DNA of 64,000 bases from VBDM01 sp964430565 (GTDB taxonomy: Bacteria; Pseudomonadota; Gammaproteobacteria; Burkholderiales; SG8-39). Where the stretch lies: the NCBI GenBank assembly GCA_964430565.1, contig CAYSFD010000029.1, positions 1 to 64,000 of the forward strand, read 5' to 3'. The notes under the pieces were generated by a model. It searched no databases. It had not been told where the DNA came from and saw nothing but the letters and a program-made list of their open reading frames with translations. A program made the position numbers and the translations under genes. Shown here in pieces: positions 1-8,286 of this stretch (positions within the stretch are counted from its first letter, which is position 1; the number at the start of each line of letters is the position of its first letter).

Positions 1-433
1 GCCATGCATCGGCCGCAGCCTGGACCAGCATGGTGCGCGCGGTAGCGCCGCCGCGGCGCACGTACTCGTGCGACTCGCGAATGCCGCGGCTGCCGCCGGT
101 GGAGAAGTCGCCCCACGCGCGCTTGCGCGCGACGCTCTGACCCGGCGTCGGATACTCGATCGACACCTTGTTCCAGTCGCATTCGAGCTCTTCGGCGACC
201 AGTTGCGCAAGGCCGGTGACCGTGCCTTGGCCCATCTCGGCGCGCACGACCCGGATGACTGTGCTGTTGTCCGGGCGGATCACCACCCAGACGGTGATCT
301 CAGGCGAACCATCGGCCGCGCGAACCACGGCGGGGCCGAAGGGCGGCAGGCGCAGTCCAAGGGCGAGGCCACCGCCGACGGCAGCGCTCGCGATCAGGAA
401 GGTGCGGCGGCTGATGTTGGGCATCGATGTCAT
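1..433 (-). CDS. iorB: Molybdenum hydroxylase large subunit, IorB type (partial, cut by window edge)
   Basis: N-terminal ~144 residues of an isoquinoline 1-oxidoreductase beta-subunit-like (xanthine oxidase superfamily) protein; the rest lies outside the window. The start ATG overlaps the stop of the 2Fe-2S subunit gene (ATGA), so translation is probably coupled. Residues 8-14 read SRRTFLI and are followed by an Ala/Gly-rich hydrophobic stretch, a twin-arginine signal, so the folded molybdoenzyme is probably exported to the periplasm. The segment containing EMGQGTVTGLAQLVAEELE is typical of the N-terminal region of this family. It is a close paralogue of the large subunit at 931-3120. The substrate (N-heterocycle or aldehyde) cannot be read from sequence. 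Confidence 0.85.
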   Translation of the reverse strand, partial: MTSMPNISRRTFLIASAAVGGGLALGLRLPPFGPAVVRAADGSPEITVWVVIRPDNSTVIRVVRAEMGQGTVTGLAQLVAEELECDWNKVSIEYPTPGQSVARKRAWGDFSTGGSRGIRESHEYVRRGGATARTMLVQAAADAW

Positions 434-894
434 GACTTGCTCCCTTCCGCTTTGGCGGCAGCGTGGATCGCTTGGCGCACCTGCTGGAACGTGCCGCAGC
501 GGCAGATATTGGTGATGTTGGTGACGATGTCGGCGTCGGTCGGCTTCGGCTTCGCCTTGAGGAGGGCCGCGACCGCCATGATCATGCCCGACTGGCAATA
601 GCCGCATTGCGGCACCTCATGATCAATCCACGCCTTCTGCACTTTGTGCAGGACCTTGCCCGTGGCAAGACCTTCGATCGTGGTGATCTTGCCATCGCCC
701 ACTGCGCTCACGGGCAGCGAGCACGAGCGCATCGGGAGGCCGTTGACGTGTACTGTACAGGCGCCGCACTGGGCGATGCCGCAGCCGTACTTGGGCCCCT
801 TGACGTCGAGCACGTCGCGCAACACCCACAACAGGGGCATTTCCGGTTCGACATCGGCCGCGCGCGGCGCGCCGTTGACTGTGAGCATGATCAT
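430..894 (-). CDS. iorA: 2Fe-2S subunit of molybdenum hydroxylase, IorA type
   Basis: Small electron-transfer subunit (154 aa) of a xanthine-oxidase-family molybdenum hydroxylase, carrying electrons from the Mo-cofactor subunit. The N-terminal plant-ferredoxin-like domain has Cys38, Cys43, Cys46 and Cys58. The C-terminal helical 2Fe-2S domain has Cys97-x2-Cys100 and Cys131-x-Cys133 (QCGYCQSGM and ICRCGTF). Length and cysteine pattern are normal for IorA/CoxS-like subunits. It has no export signal, consistent with co-export bound to a Tat-targeted large subunit. It lies 36 bp after one large-subunit gene and overlaps the next by 4 bp, so one small subunit may serve two catalytic partners. Confidence 0.92.
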   Translation of the reverse strand: MIMLTVNGAPRAADVEPEMPLLWVLRDVLDVKGPKYGCGIAQCGACTVHVNGLPMRSCSLPVSAVGDGKITTIEGLATGKVLHKVQKAWIDHEVPQCGYCQSGMIMAVAALLKAKPKPTDADIVTNITNICRCGTFQQVRQAIHAAAKAEGSKS

Positions 895-930
895 AGGGCG
901 CTCATTGTGGGTTCCGCGCAGTCGGCCGCA

Positions 931-3120
931 TCAAGCTCTGCGCAGATCGTGGTGTTTGAGCGGCAGCGAGCGGATGCGCTTGCCGGTCGCGGCGAAGATC
1001 GAGTTGCACAATGCCGGAGCAAGCGGCGCGAGCGGCGTTTCGCCCATCCCGCCCCAGAACCCGCCGCTCGGGGCGAGCACCACGTCGATCCTCCTCGGCA
1101 TCTCGGCGATCTTCATGATGCGGTAGTCGTGAAAATTGGACTGCTCGACGCGGCCATTCTTCAAGGTGATCTCGCCCCACAGCGCCGAGGTCAATCCATA
1201 GGCGATGCAGCTTTGCACCTGCGCCTCGGCCGAATCCGGGTTGACGACGTGGCCGGGGTCCACCGCGACCACCACGCGCCTGATGTCGAGCTCGCCCGCA
1301 TCGCTTACCGACACCTCGAACACCGCGGCGGCGTAGCTGCCGTGCGAGTCCTGCACCGCGATGCCGCGGTGCACGCCCGCAGGAAGCGCTGAACCCCAAG
1401 CCGCGGCTTTCGCGACCGCGTCGAGAATACCCAGGTCCTTGGGCTTGGCCTTCAGCATGGCGCGGCGGAACTCGTACGGGTCCCTGCCCGCGGCGTGCGC
1501 CATCTCGTCGACGAAGCACTCCCGCATGAAGGGGTTCTGTGAATGGAACACGGTGCGCATGAAGCCCACCGGCACGTGGCTGTTTCGCATCGCGAACTCG
1601 ATGCGCAGGTTCGGCACGCTGTAGGGAGAATCGATGATTCCGCCGAGCGCGTGCCGGTCGATGCCCTCCTTGATTTGCTCCGGCCTGACACCAGCCATGA
1701 TCGAATGGCTCGCTTCGCGGATGCGTAAGGCAGTCACGTTCCCGGCCGCATCGATTCCCGCCTTGAAGCGCATCAGCGTCATGGGGCGGTAGTAGTCATG
1801 CTGCATGTCTTCTTCGCGCGACCAGAGGAGTTTCACCGGCGTGCCCTCCATCGCCTTGGCGATCGTCACGGCCTGGCGCGTGTAATCCTGGAACCCGCGC
1901 CGCCCAAAGCCGCCGCCCAGGTGCGTCAGGTGCACTTCCACGTTTTCGATCGGAACGCCCGCGGTCGCCGCGGCGACGGCGTGGGTGGCTTCGGCGTCCT
2001 GGGTCGGCGCCCAGACCTCGACACGACCGTTCTTCACGAGCGCGGTGCAGTTCATCGGCTCAAGCGGCGCGTGGTTCAAAAAGGGCGCGTGGTACTCGGC
2101 CTCGATCAGCTTCGCGGCCGAGGCGAAAGCGGTCTCGACGTTGCCCTCGTCGCGCGCCACGGGGACGCTGGAATCCTCCAGGCCGAATCGGACAAACTCG
2201 CGAATGGTCTCGGTTGAGGCGCCGCCGTTCGCCTCGGCGTCCCATTCGATCGGAACGAGCTTGAGCATCCGGTTCGCGCGCCACCAGTTGTCGGCGACCA
2301 CCGCGACGGCGTCCTCGAGCCGTACCACCTTGATCAGGCCGCGCAGGCCCTTGATCTGCTCGTCGGGAACGCTTCTCACCTTTCCGCCGAACACCGGGCA
2401 CTGCGCGATCGCCGCGTACACCATCCCGGGCAGCTGAACATCGATGCCGAAGATCGGCTTGCCTGTCACCTTGTCGGGAATGTCGAGGCGGTGCGCCGGC
2501 TTGCCGATGAGATTCCAGTCCTTGGGATCCTTGAGCTTCACGTCTCGGGGCGGCTCGAGCTTCGATGCCGCCTGGGCGACCTGGCCGAAGCGCAGCCTTC
2601 TCTGCGAGGGCCTGTGGATGATCAGGCCGTTCTCCGCGTCGCATTCGGACTCGGGCACCTTCCATCTCTGCGCTGCAGCCGCAACCAGCATCTCGCGCGC
2701 CGCGGCGCCCGCGCGGCGCAAATACTCCTGCGAGTCGCGGATCGAGCGGCTGCCGCTCGTCGCCATCGGGCCCCAGGGGCGATCGCGGCGGACCTGTTCG
2801 CTCGTCGTTACGAATTCAGTGCGGACTTTTTTCCAGTCGCATTCCAGCTCTTCGGCGACCAGCATGGCAAGGCCGGTGGAACTGCCCTGCCCCATCTCCG
2901 AGCGCGCGATACGAATCACGACGCGCTCGTCGGGATGGATGACGATCCATGCCGTCAGTTCTGGGCCCGTGTGCGGGCGTAAGGGCCCGCTCGCCCCCTT
3001 GCGACCCAGGCCTTGCGCTAGCGCGCCCGAGGGGACCGTCAATTCGAGCGCAAGGCCGCCCCCGACCGCGGCGGAGACCGTGAGGAAATCCCGGCGGGAC
3101 TTGCGGAATGGGATCGTCAT
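931..3120 (-). CDS. iorB: Molybdenum hydroxylase large subunit, IorB type (Tat-exported)
   Basis: 729-residue Mo-molybdopterin cytosine dinucleotide-binding subunit resembling isoquinoline 1-oxidoreductase beta. I chose the ATG at 3120 because an AAGGAG ribosome site sits about 4 bp upstream and a twin-arginine signal (KSRRDFL, residues ~7-13) follows directly; the frame stays open further upstream but runs into the preceding gene. The family features EMGQGSSTGLAMLVAEELE, a glycine-rich GGGFGRRGF stretch and a C-terminal GGFWGGMGE are visible. It starts 7 bp after the stop of the upstream acyl-CoA ligase, so the two are probably co-transcribed. Substrate unknown; oxidation of an N-heterocycle or aldehyde is the family activity. 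Confidence 0.9.
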   Translation of the reverse strand: MTIPFRKSRRDFLTVSAAVGGGLALELTVPSGALAQGLGRKGASGPLRPHTGPELTAWIVIHPDERVVIRIARSEMGQGSSTGLAMLVAEELECDWKKVRTEFVTTSEQVRRDRPWGPMATSGSRSIRDSQEYLRRAGAAAREMLVAAAAQRWKVPESECDAENGLIIHRPSQRRLRFGQVAQAASKLEPPRDVKLKDPKDWNLIGKPAHRLDIPDKVTGKPIFGIDVQLPGMVYAAIAQCPVFGGKVRSVPDEQIKGLRGLIKVVRLEDAVAVVADNWWRANRMLKLVPIEWDAEANGGASTETIREFVRFGLEDSSVPVARDEGNVETAFASAAKLIEAEYHAPFLNHAPLEPMNCTALVKNGRVEVWAPTQDAEATHAVAAATAGVPIENVEVHLTHLGGGFGRRGFQDYTRQAVTIAKAMEGTPVKLLWSREEDMQHDYYRPMTLMRFKAGIDAAGNVTALRIREASHSIMAGVRPEQIKEGIDRHALGGIIDSPYSVPNLRIEFAMRNSHVPVGFMRTVFHSQNPFMRECFVDEMAHAAGRDPYEFRRAMLKAKPKDLGILDAVAKAAAWGSALPAGVHRGIAVQDSHGSYAAAVFEVSVSDAGELDIRRVVVAVDPGHVVNPDSAEAQVQSCIAYGLTSALWGEITLKNGRVEQSNFHDYRIMKIAEMPRRIDVVLAPSGGFWGGMGETPLAPLAPALCNSIFAATGKRIRSLPLKHHDLRRA

Positions 3121-3127
3121 CACTCCT

Positions 3128-4774
3128 TCAGGCCGTCGGCAGCTTGTAATCCCTGAAGTCCTGCCGCAGCTTTGTTTTGAGCAGCTTCCCCGTAGCGGTA
3201 TGCGGAAGCTGCTCGACGAATGCGACGTCATCCGGCCTCCACCACTTCGCGACCTTGCCCTCGTAGAACTCGAGCAGCTCCTCGCGGCTGACGCTCGCGC
3301 CAGGCTTCCTGACGGCGATCACCAGCGGCCGCTCGTCCCATTTCGCGTGGTGCACGCCGATTACCGCGGCTTCCGCGATCGCTGGATGCGCGACGGCGAT
3401 GTTCTCCAGTTCAATCGAACTGATCCACTCGCCGCCGGACTTGATCACGTCTTTCGAGCGGTCGGTGATCTGCATGTAGCCGTCCGGGTCGATGGTGGCG
3501 ACGTCTCCCGTCGGAAACCATCCGTCGCGCAAGGGATTCCCGCCCTCGCCCTTGAAGTATTCGCGCAGCACCCACGGCCCGCGCACCAGCAGATCGCCGA
3601 ACGCCTTGCCATCGCGCGGCAGCTCCTTGCCTTCGCCGTCGACGATCTTCATTTCGACGCCGTAGATCGTGCGCCCCTGCTTGCACTCCACTTCGTGCTT
3701 CTTGTCGCGCGGCAGCGACTCATGTTTGGCTTTGAGCGTGCAGAAACTGCCCAGGGGGCTCATCTCGGTCATGCCCCAGGCGTGCTGGCAGTGCACGCCG
3801 TAGTCGTCGCGGAAAGTATCGATCATCGCCGGAGGGCAGGCCGAGCCGCCGACGACGACCCGCCTGAGCGTGCTGAATTTCAGGCGGTTCTCTTTCAGGT
3901 AGGCGAGCAGATTCAGCCAGACCGTCGGCACTCCGGCGGTGTCGGTGACCTTTTCCGATTCGAACAGCTCGTAGAGGCTCTTGCCGTCCAGCCCCGCCCC
4001 CGGAAACACGAGCTTCGCCCCGTTCAGCGGCGCGAGATAGGGAATCCCCCAGGCGTTGACGTGGAACATGGGCACCACCGGCAGGATCACCGAGCGCGCC
4101 GAGCAGTTGAACACGTCGGGCGTGGAGGCGGCGTACGCGTGCAGGATGGTGGAGCGATTCGCATAGAGCACGCCCTTGGGGTGGCCCGTGGTGCCGGAGC
4201 TGTAGCACAGCCCGGCCGCGGTCCACTCGTCGAACTGCGGCCATTGGTAGTTTCCATCCTCGCGCGCGAGCAGCTCCTCGTAGCACAGCAGGTTCGGGAG
4301 GTTCGCCTGCGGCATGTGGGCGCGGTCGGTCATCGCCACCCAGCCCTTCACCGCCTTGCACTCGAGCGCGAGCTTCTCCGCGAGCGCGACGAAACTCAGG
4401 TCGACGAACACGTACGCGTCCTCGGCATGGTTGACGATATAGACGAGCTGTTCGTGGAAAAGCCGTGGATTGATCGTATGCACCACCGCCCCCATCCCCG
4501 AAACGCCGTAGTACAGCTCGAAGTGCCGGTAGCCGTTCCAGGCAAGCGTGCCGATGCGCTCGCCCTCCCTCACACCCAGCCGCGCGAGCGCCTGCGCGAG
4601 CTGCTTCGAGCGCCGGTGCGCCTGCGAGTAGGTGTAACGGTGCACGGCGCCGGCGCCGTCCTTACCGGGCCCCTCAACGGTTCGGGACACGATCTCGGTG
4701 TCACCGTGGCTGCGGTCCGCGTGCGCGAGCAGCGACGAGACGAGCAGCGGCATGTCCATAATCAGACCGCGCAT
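3128..4774 (-). CDS. Fatty-acyl / methylthiopropionyl-type acyl-CoA ligase
   Basis: 548-aa adenylate-forming enzyme that activates a carboxylate with ATP and CoA. Visible motifs are the P-loop YSSGTTGHPKGV, GMTEMSPLG, the hinge region TGDVATIDPDGYMQITDR and the C-terminal catalytic lysine in TATGKLLKTKLR. The N-terminus (MRGLIMDMPLLVSSLL) resembles the AlkK/DmdB branch of medium-chain and 3-methylthiopropionate ligases; this is from memory of the family. It is the first gene of a minus-strand operon with the molybdenum hydroxylase genes and is transcribed divergently from the beta-oxidation gene at 4913. The true substrate is unknown. Confidence 0.88.
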   Translation of the reverse strand: MRGLIMDMPLLVSSLLAHADRSHGDTEIVSRTVEGPGKDGAGAVHRYTYSQAHRRSKQLAQALARLGVREGERIGTLAWNGYRHFELYYGVSGMGAVVHTINPRLFHEQLVYIVNHAEDAYVFVDLSFVALAEKLALECKAVKGWVAMTDRAHMPQANLPNLLCYEELLAREDGNYQWPQFDEWTAAGLCYSSGTTGHPKGVLYANRSTILHAYAASTPDVFNCSARSVILPVVPMFHVNAWGIPYLAPLNGAKLVFPGAGLDGKSLYELFESEKVTDTAGVPTVWLNLLAYLKENRLKFSTLRRVVVGGSACPPAMIDTFRDDYGVHCQHAWGMTEMSPLGSFCTLKAKHESLPRDKKHEVECKQGRTIYGVEMKIVDGEGKELPRDGKAFGDLLVRGPWVLREYFKGEGGNPLRDGWFPTGDVATIDPDGYMQITDRSKDVIKSGGEWISSIELENIAVAHPAIAEAAVIGVHHAKWDERPLVIAVRKPGASVSREELLEFYEGKVAKWWRPDDVAFVEQLPHTATGKLLKTKLRQDFRDYKLPTA

Positions 4775-4846
4775 GGGTTCTCTCCGGGGGGCGCCTTTTC
4801 GACGGCGGCCGGCGAAAATTACCCTGCGCGCAAATCGCTGTCAATC

Positions 4847-4900
4847 TCGTAGCGTGCGCCATGCGCACGTGCGAATCCGTGCGCGCGGCGCACGCTACGA
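4847..4900. repeat. 54-bp near-perfect palindrome between divergent catabolic genes
   Basis: Outer arms 4847-4860 and 4887-4900 are perfect 14-bp reverse complements (tcgtagcgtgcgcc / ggcgcacgctacga). Inner arms 4863-4869 and 4878-4884 (gcgcacg / cgtgcgc) share the same centre, with a 2-nt mismatch between the levels and an 8-nt loop. It ends 12 bp before the start of the hydratase/dehydrogenase gene. It could be a REP-like element, a transcript hairpin masking the start region, or an operator. No T-run follows, so it is not a standard terminator. Confidence 0.85.
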
Positions 4901-4912
4901 TACAATCCGGGC

Positions 4913-6997
4913 ATGAGCACCGCACATTATTCCACCCAGGGTGCGGTCGCCGCGATCGGCTTCAACAACCCGCCGATGAACACACTCGGACACGCGCTGC
5001 GCGTCGCCGTGCGAGAGGCTTTGCAGAGGGCGATCGACGATCCCGCGGTGAAGGCGATCGTGCTCAACGGAGGCGGGCGCGGCTTTTCTTCGGGCGCCGA
5101 GATCCGCGAATTCAACACGCCGGCCGCGATCGCCTCCCCGAACCTGCGCGAGCTGATCGCGGCGATCGAGGCCTCGCCCAAGCCCGTTGTTGCCGCGATC
5201 CACGGCTTCGCCATGGGTGGAGGGCTCGAGCTTTCGCTCGGATGTCATTACCGCGTCGCCTCGCCGGGAGCCCAGCTTGCCCTCCCCGAAGTCAAGCTCG
5301 GCCTCCTTCCGGGCGCCGGCGGGACGCAGCGGCTGCCGCGCGCCCTGGGCGCCGAGCGCGCGCTGGAGATGATCGTCTCAGGCGACCTGGTCAAGTCCGA
5401 AGCGGTCGCCGGAACGCCGCTCATCGACGAGCTCATCCAAGGCGATCTGCTCGCAGGCGCGGTCGCCTTTGCGCAAAAAATCGCCGCCGAGGCGCGGCCG
5501 TTGCGCAAACTGCGCGACCTGCCGGCGAAGACCGATAACCCGGACGCCTTCTTCGCTGAGGCGCGCAAGAGAATCGCAAAGGGATATCGCGGCTATCCCG
5601 CTCCCGCCAAGTGCGTGGACGCGGTCGAAGCGGCGGTGAAGCTCCCCTTCGACGAAGGCGTAAAATTCGAGCGCCGCTGCTTCGAGGAGCTGGTCGCTTC
5701 CACCGAATCCAAGGCGCTGCGCCATGCTTTCTTTGGCGAGCGCGCGGTGACCAAGATCCCCGACATACCGGAAGACACACGGACATTCGAAATCCGCAGC
5801 GCCGCGGTCATCGGCGCGGGCACCATGGGCGGAGGCATCGCCATGGTTTTCGCCAACGCCGGCATCCCGGTGCGGATCCTGGAGATGAACCAGGCGGCGC
5901 TCGACAAAGGCCTCGCCACAATCCGCAAGAACTACGCCGGCAGCGTCGCGCGCGGCAGGCTCGCGCAGGACGAAATGGACGCTCGCCTGGCGCGCATCTC
6001 GCCGACGCTCGCCTATGAGGACATCGGCGACGCCGACATCGCCATCGAGGCGGCGTTCGAGGATATGCAGGTGAAGAAAGACGTGTTCGCGAAGCTCGAT
6101 TCGGCGATGAAGCGCGGCGCGATACTCGCCACCAATACCTCGACCCTCGATGTCGATGCGATCGCGCGGACGACCTCGCGCCCCGAGGCGGTGATCGGCA
6201 CGCATTTCTTCTCCCCCGCGAACGTGATGCGGCTGCTCGAAGTCGTGCGCGGCGCGAAGACCTCGAAGGAGGCGCTGGCCACCGCAATGAAGCTCGCCAA
6301 GACGCTCGGCAAGACCGCCGTCGTGTCCGGCGTGTGCGACGGCTTCATCGGCAACCGGATGCTCGAGCGCTACCTGCAGCAGGCGGGATTCCTGCTCGAC
6401 GAGGGCGCGTCCCCGCAACAGGTGGACCAGGCGCTCCAGGACTGGGGGCTGGCGATGGGCCCGTTTGCGATGTCGGACCTCGCCGGCAACGACATCGGCT
6501 GGTACGTGCGCAAGCGCCGCATGAAGGAGCGCGCGGAATTCGCCTACTCGAAGATCCCCGACCGGATCTGCGAGCTCGGGCGTTTCGGCCAGAAGACGGG
6601 CGCGGGCTTCTACAAATATGAAAGCGGAAGCCGGACCCCGATCCCAGATCCCGCCGTCGAAAAACTGATCGACGACTGCCGCAAAGAGGCCGGCCTTCAG
6701 CCGCGTCCGATCGGCGAGCGCGAAATCGTCGAGCGCTGCATGTTCGCGCTCGCCAACGAGGGCGCGCGCATCCTCGAGGAAGGCATCGCGCTGCGGGCGG
6801 TGGACATCGACATGGTCTATCTCACGGGATACGGCTTTCCCCGCACCCGCGGCGGCCCGATGTTCTACGCCGACACGGTGGGCCTGAAGAACGTCCTCGC
6901 GGCGATCGAAAAATACAGGAATGGTTATCATGGCGAGTGCTGGCAGGCCGCGCCGCTGCTTGCCAGGCTTGCAGCCGAGACGAAGTCCTTTAACTGA
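4913..6997 (+). CDS. Enoyl-CoA hydratase / 3-hydroxyacyl-CoA dehydrogenase fusion (FadJ/FadB-like)
   Basis: 694-aa bifunctional beta-oxidation enzyme that hydrates trans-2-enoyl-CoA and oxidises the 3-hydroxyacyl-CoA with NAD. The N-terminal crotonase domain has an oxyanion-hole region HGFAMGGGLELSLG and two glutamates 20 residues apart (Glu106, Glu126) at the positions of the FadB catalytic pair. Near residue 300 the Rossmann motif GAGTMGGGIAMVFANAGIPV opens the dehydrogenase domain, with GTHFFSPANVM around its catalytic histidine. Two C-terminal dehydrogenase repeats follow. It is first in a plus-strand cassette with an SDR and a thioesterase, consistent with degradation of fatty, alicyclic or aromatic ring-cleavage acyl-CoAs. 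Confidence 0.93.
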   Translation: MSTAHYSTQGAVAAIGFNNPPMNTLGHALRVAVREALQRAIDDPAVKAIVLNGGGRGFSSGAEIREFNTPAAIASPNLRELIAAIEASPKPVVAAIHGFAMGGGLELSLGCHYRVASPGAQLALPEVKLGLLPGAGGTQRLPRALGAERALEMIVSGDLVKSEAVAGTPLIDELIQGDLLAGAVAFAQKIAAEARPLRKLRDLPAKTDNPDAFFAEARKRIAKGYRGYPAPAKCVDAVEAAVKLPFDEGVKFERRCFEELVASTESKALRHAFFGERAVTKIPDIPEDTRTFEIRSAAVIGAGTMGGGIAMVFANAGIPVRILEMNQAALDKGLATIRKNYAGSVARGRLAQDEMDARLARISPTLAYEDIGDADIAIEAAFEDMQVKKDVFAKLDSAMKRGAILATNTSTLDVDAIARTTSRPEAVIGTHFFSPANVMRLLEVVRGAKTSKEALATAMKLAKTLGKTAVVSGVCDGFIGNRMLERYLQQAGFLLDEGASPQQVDQALQDWGLAMGPFAMSDLAGNDIGWYVRKRRMKERAEFAYSKIPDRICELGRFGQKTGAGFYKYESGSRTPIPDPAVEKLIDDCRKEAGLQPRPIGEREIVERCMFALANEGARILEEGIALRAVDIDMVYLTGYGFPRTRGGPMFYADTVGLKNVLAAIEKYRNGYHGECWQAAPLLARLAAETKSFN

Positions 6998-7006
6998 CCC
7001 ACGACC

Positions 7007-7783
7007 GTGAGCGTAAGAAAACTTCTCGATCTCACCGGAAAAATCGCGCTCGTCACCGGCGGCTCGCGCGGCCTCGGCCTGCAGATCGCCGAGGCGCTCG
7101 GCGAGATGGGCGCGAAGCTCGCGATCGCCGCGAGGAAACCCGAAGAGCTGGAGAAAGCGCGCGAGCACCTCGCCGGCCAGCACATCGAGGCGCTCGCGCT
7201 GGCCTGCGACATTTCCCGGCCCGAGGCGATCGACCCGATGGTCTCGAAGCTCCTCGAGCGCTACGGACGAGTGGATATCCTCGTCAACAACGCGGGCGCC
7301 ACCTGGGGCGCGCCCGCGGAAGATCATCCGCTCGAGGCCTGGCAGAAACTGGTGAACCTGAATCTGACCGGCAACTTCCTCGTGACGCAGGCGGTGGGAA
7401 AGCGCTCGATGATCCCGAACCGCTACGGCAGAATCATCAACATCGCCTCGATCGCGGGCTTGCGCGGCAATCCCGTGGGCATGCTCAAGACTCTCGCGTA
7501 CAACACGACCAAAGGGGGGCTGGTGAATTTCACGCGCGCCCTCGCCGCGGAGTGGGGCGAGTACAACATCACGGTGAACGCGATCGCACCGGGATTTTTT
7601 CCTTCGAAGATGACGCAGGCGTCGCTCGCGACCCTCGGCGAGAAAATCATCGCGCACTCGCCGCTGCACCGGCTCGGCGACGGGGAGGACCTGAAGGGGG
7701 TCGTCGCATTGCTCGCCTCGGATGCCTCGCGCCACATCACCGGGCAGATCATCGCCGTCGACGGAGGCGCCAGTGTCGCCTGA
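7007..7783 (+). CDS. Short-chain dehydrogenase/reductase
   Basis: 258-aa classical SDR. It has the NAD(P)-binding TGGSRGLG near residue 17, a structural NNAG, a catalytic serine in NIASIAG and the YxxxK pair in YNTTKGG. The start is a GTG nine bases after the stop of the upstream fusion gene. Its end overlaps the start of the thioesterase gene by 11 bp, so the three genes form a tight operon. It probably oxidises or reduces a hydroxyacyl-CoA or alcohol intermediate of the same route; the exact substrate is not readable. Confidence 0.88.
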   Translation: MSVRKLLDLTGKIALVTGGSRGLGLQIAEALGEMGAKLAIAARKPEELEKAREHLAGQHIEALALACDISRPEAIDPMVSKLLERYGRVDILVNNAGATWGAPAEDHPLEAWQKLVNLNLTGNFLVTQAVGKRSMIPNRYGRIINIASIAGLRGNPVGMLKTLAYNTTKGGLVNFTRALAAEWGEYNITVNAIAPGFFPSKMTQASLATLGEKIIAHSPLHRLGDGEDLKGVVALLASDASRHITGQIIAVDGGASVA

Positions 7784-8195
7784 AGGAAGCCCCGCGGCGC
7801 GCCCCGGGATCAAGATTCCTTTCACCGAGCACCTCGGCGTTCAGCTCGTCGAAATGACCAAGGAACACGCGGTGGTGTCGCTGCAAAAGCGCCCGGAGCT
7901 CTTGAACAGCTGGGGCGCGACCCACGGCGGAGTGATCATGACCATGCTCGACCTCGTCATGAGCTGGGCGGTGCGCGGCCACTACGGCGTGGTCGGCGGC
8001 GTGCTCACCGTCGACTTGAGCGTCGGCTTCATGAAAGGCAGCTTCGGCGACATGGTGACTGCCGAAGGCCGCGTGCTGCACGGCGGGAAGTCCACCGCCT
8101 TTTGCGAATCCGAAGCTCGCGACGACAAGAGCGCGCTGCTCGCCAAGGCGATCGGGACTTTCAAGCTGCTCAGCGACAAGGACAAGAAGGATTAG
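7773..8195 (+). CDS. PaaI-like hotdog thioesterase
   Basis: 140-aa single hotdog-domain protein expected to hydrolyse acyl- or aryl-CoA esters. The central NSWGATHGGVIMTMLDLVMS is the typical helix region of PaaI/4HBT thioesterases, with HGG and the following Asp in the usual places. I chose the GTG at 7773, inside the end of the SDR gene, because translation there is coupled and gives a normal family length. A likely role is releasing stalled CoA esters from the pathway encoded upstream. Confidence 0.82.
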   Translation: MSPEGSPAARPGIKIPFTEHLGVQLVEMTKEHAVVSLQKRPELLNSWGATHGGVIMTMLDLVMSWAVRGHYGVVGGVLTVDLSVGFMKGSFGDMVTAEGRVLHGGKSTAFCESEARDDKSALLAKAIGTFKLLSDKDKKD

Positions 8196-8286
8196 CTTCG
8201 GTCGCCTTGCCGCTCCTGCATCGCGGGCGTAGGATTGCCGCCGCTATGTTCGAAAGCCTCGGACTATCCCTCCTGCGTTATCGGGT

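Noticed and set aside
2444..4852. An 800-codon plus-strand open frame over the ligase gene
   Set aside because: Arg/Ala/Leu-rich translation without motifs; the minus strand encodes a full acyl-CoA ligase and the start of the molybdenum hydroxylase.
5378..7825. An 815-codon minus-strand open frame over the beta-oxidation genes
   Set aside because: It is the mirror of well-supported plus-strand genes and has no recognisable domain.
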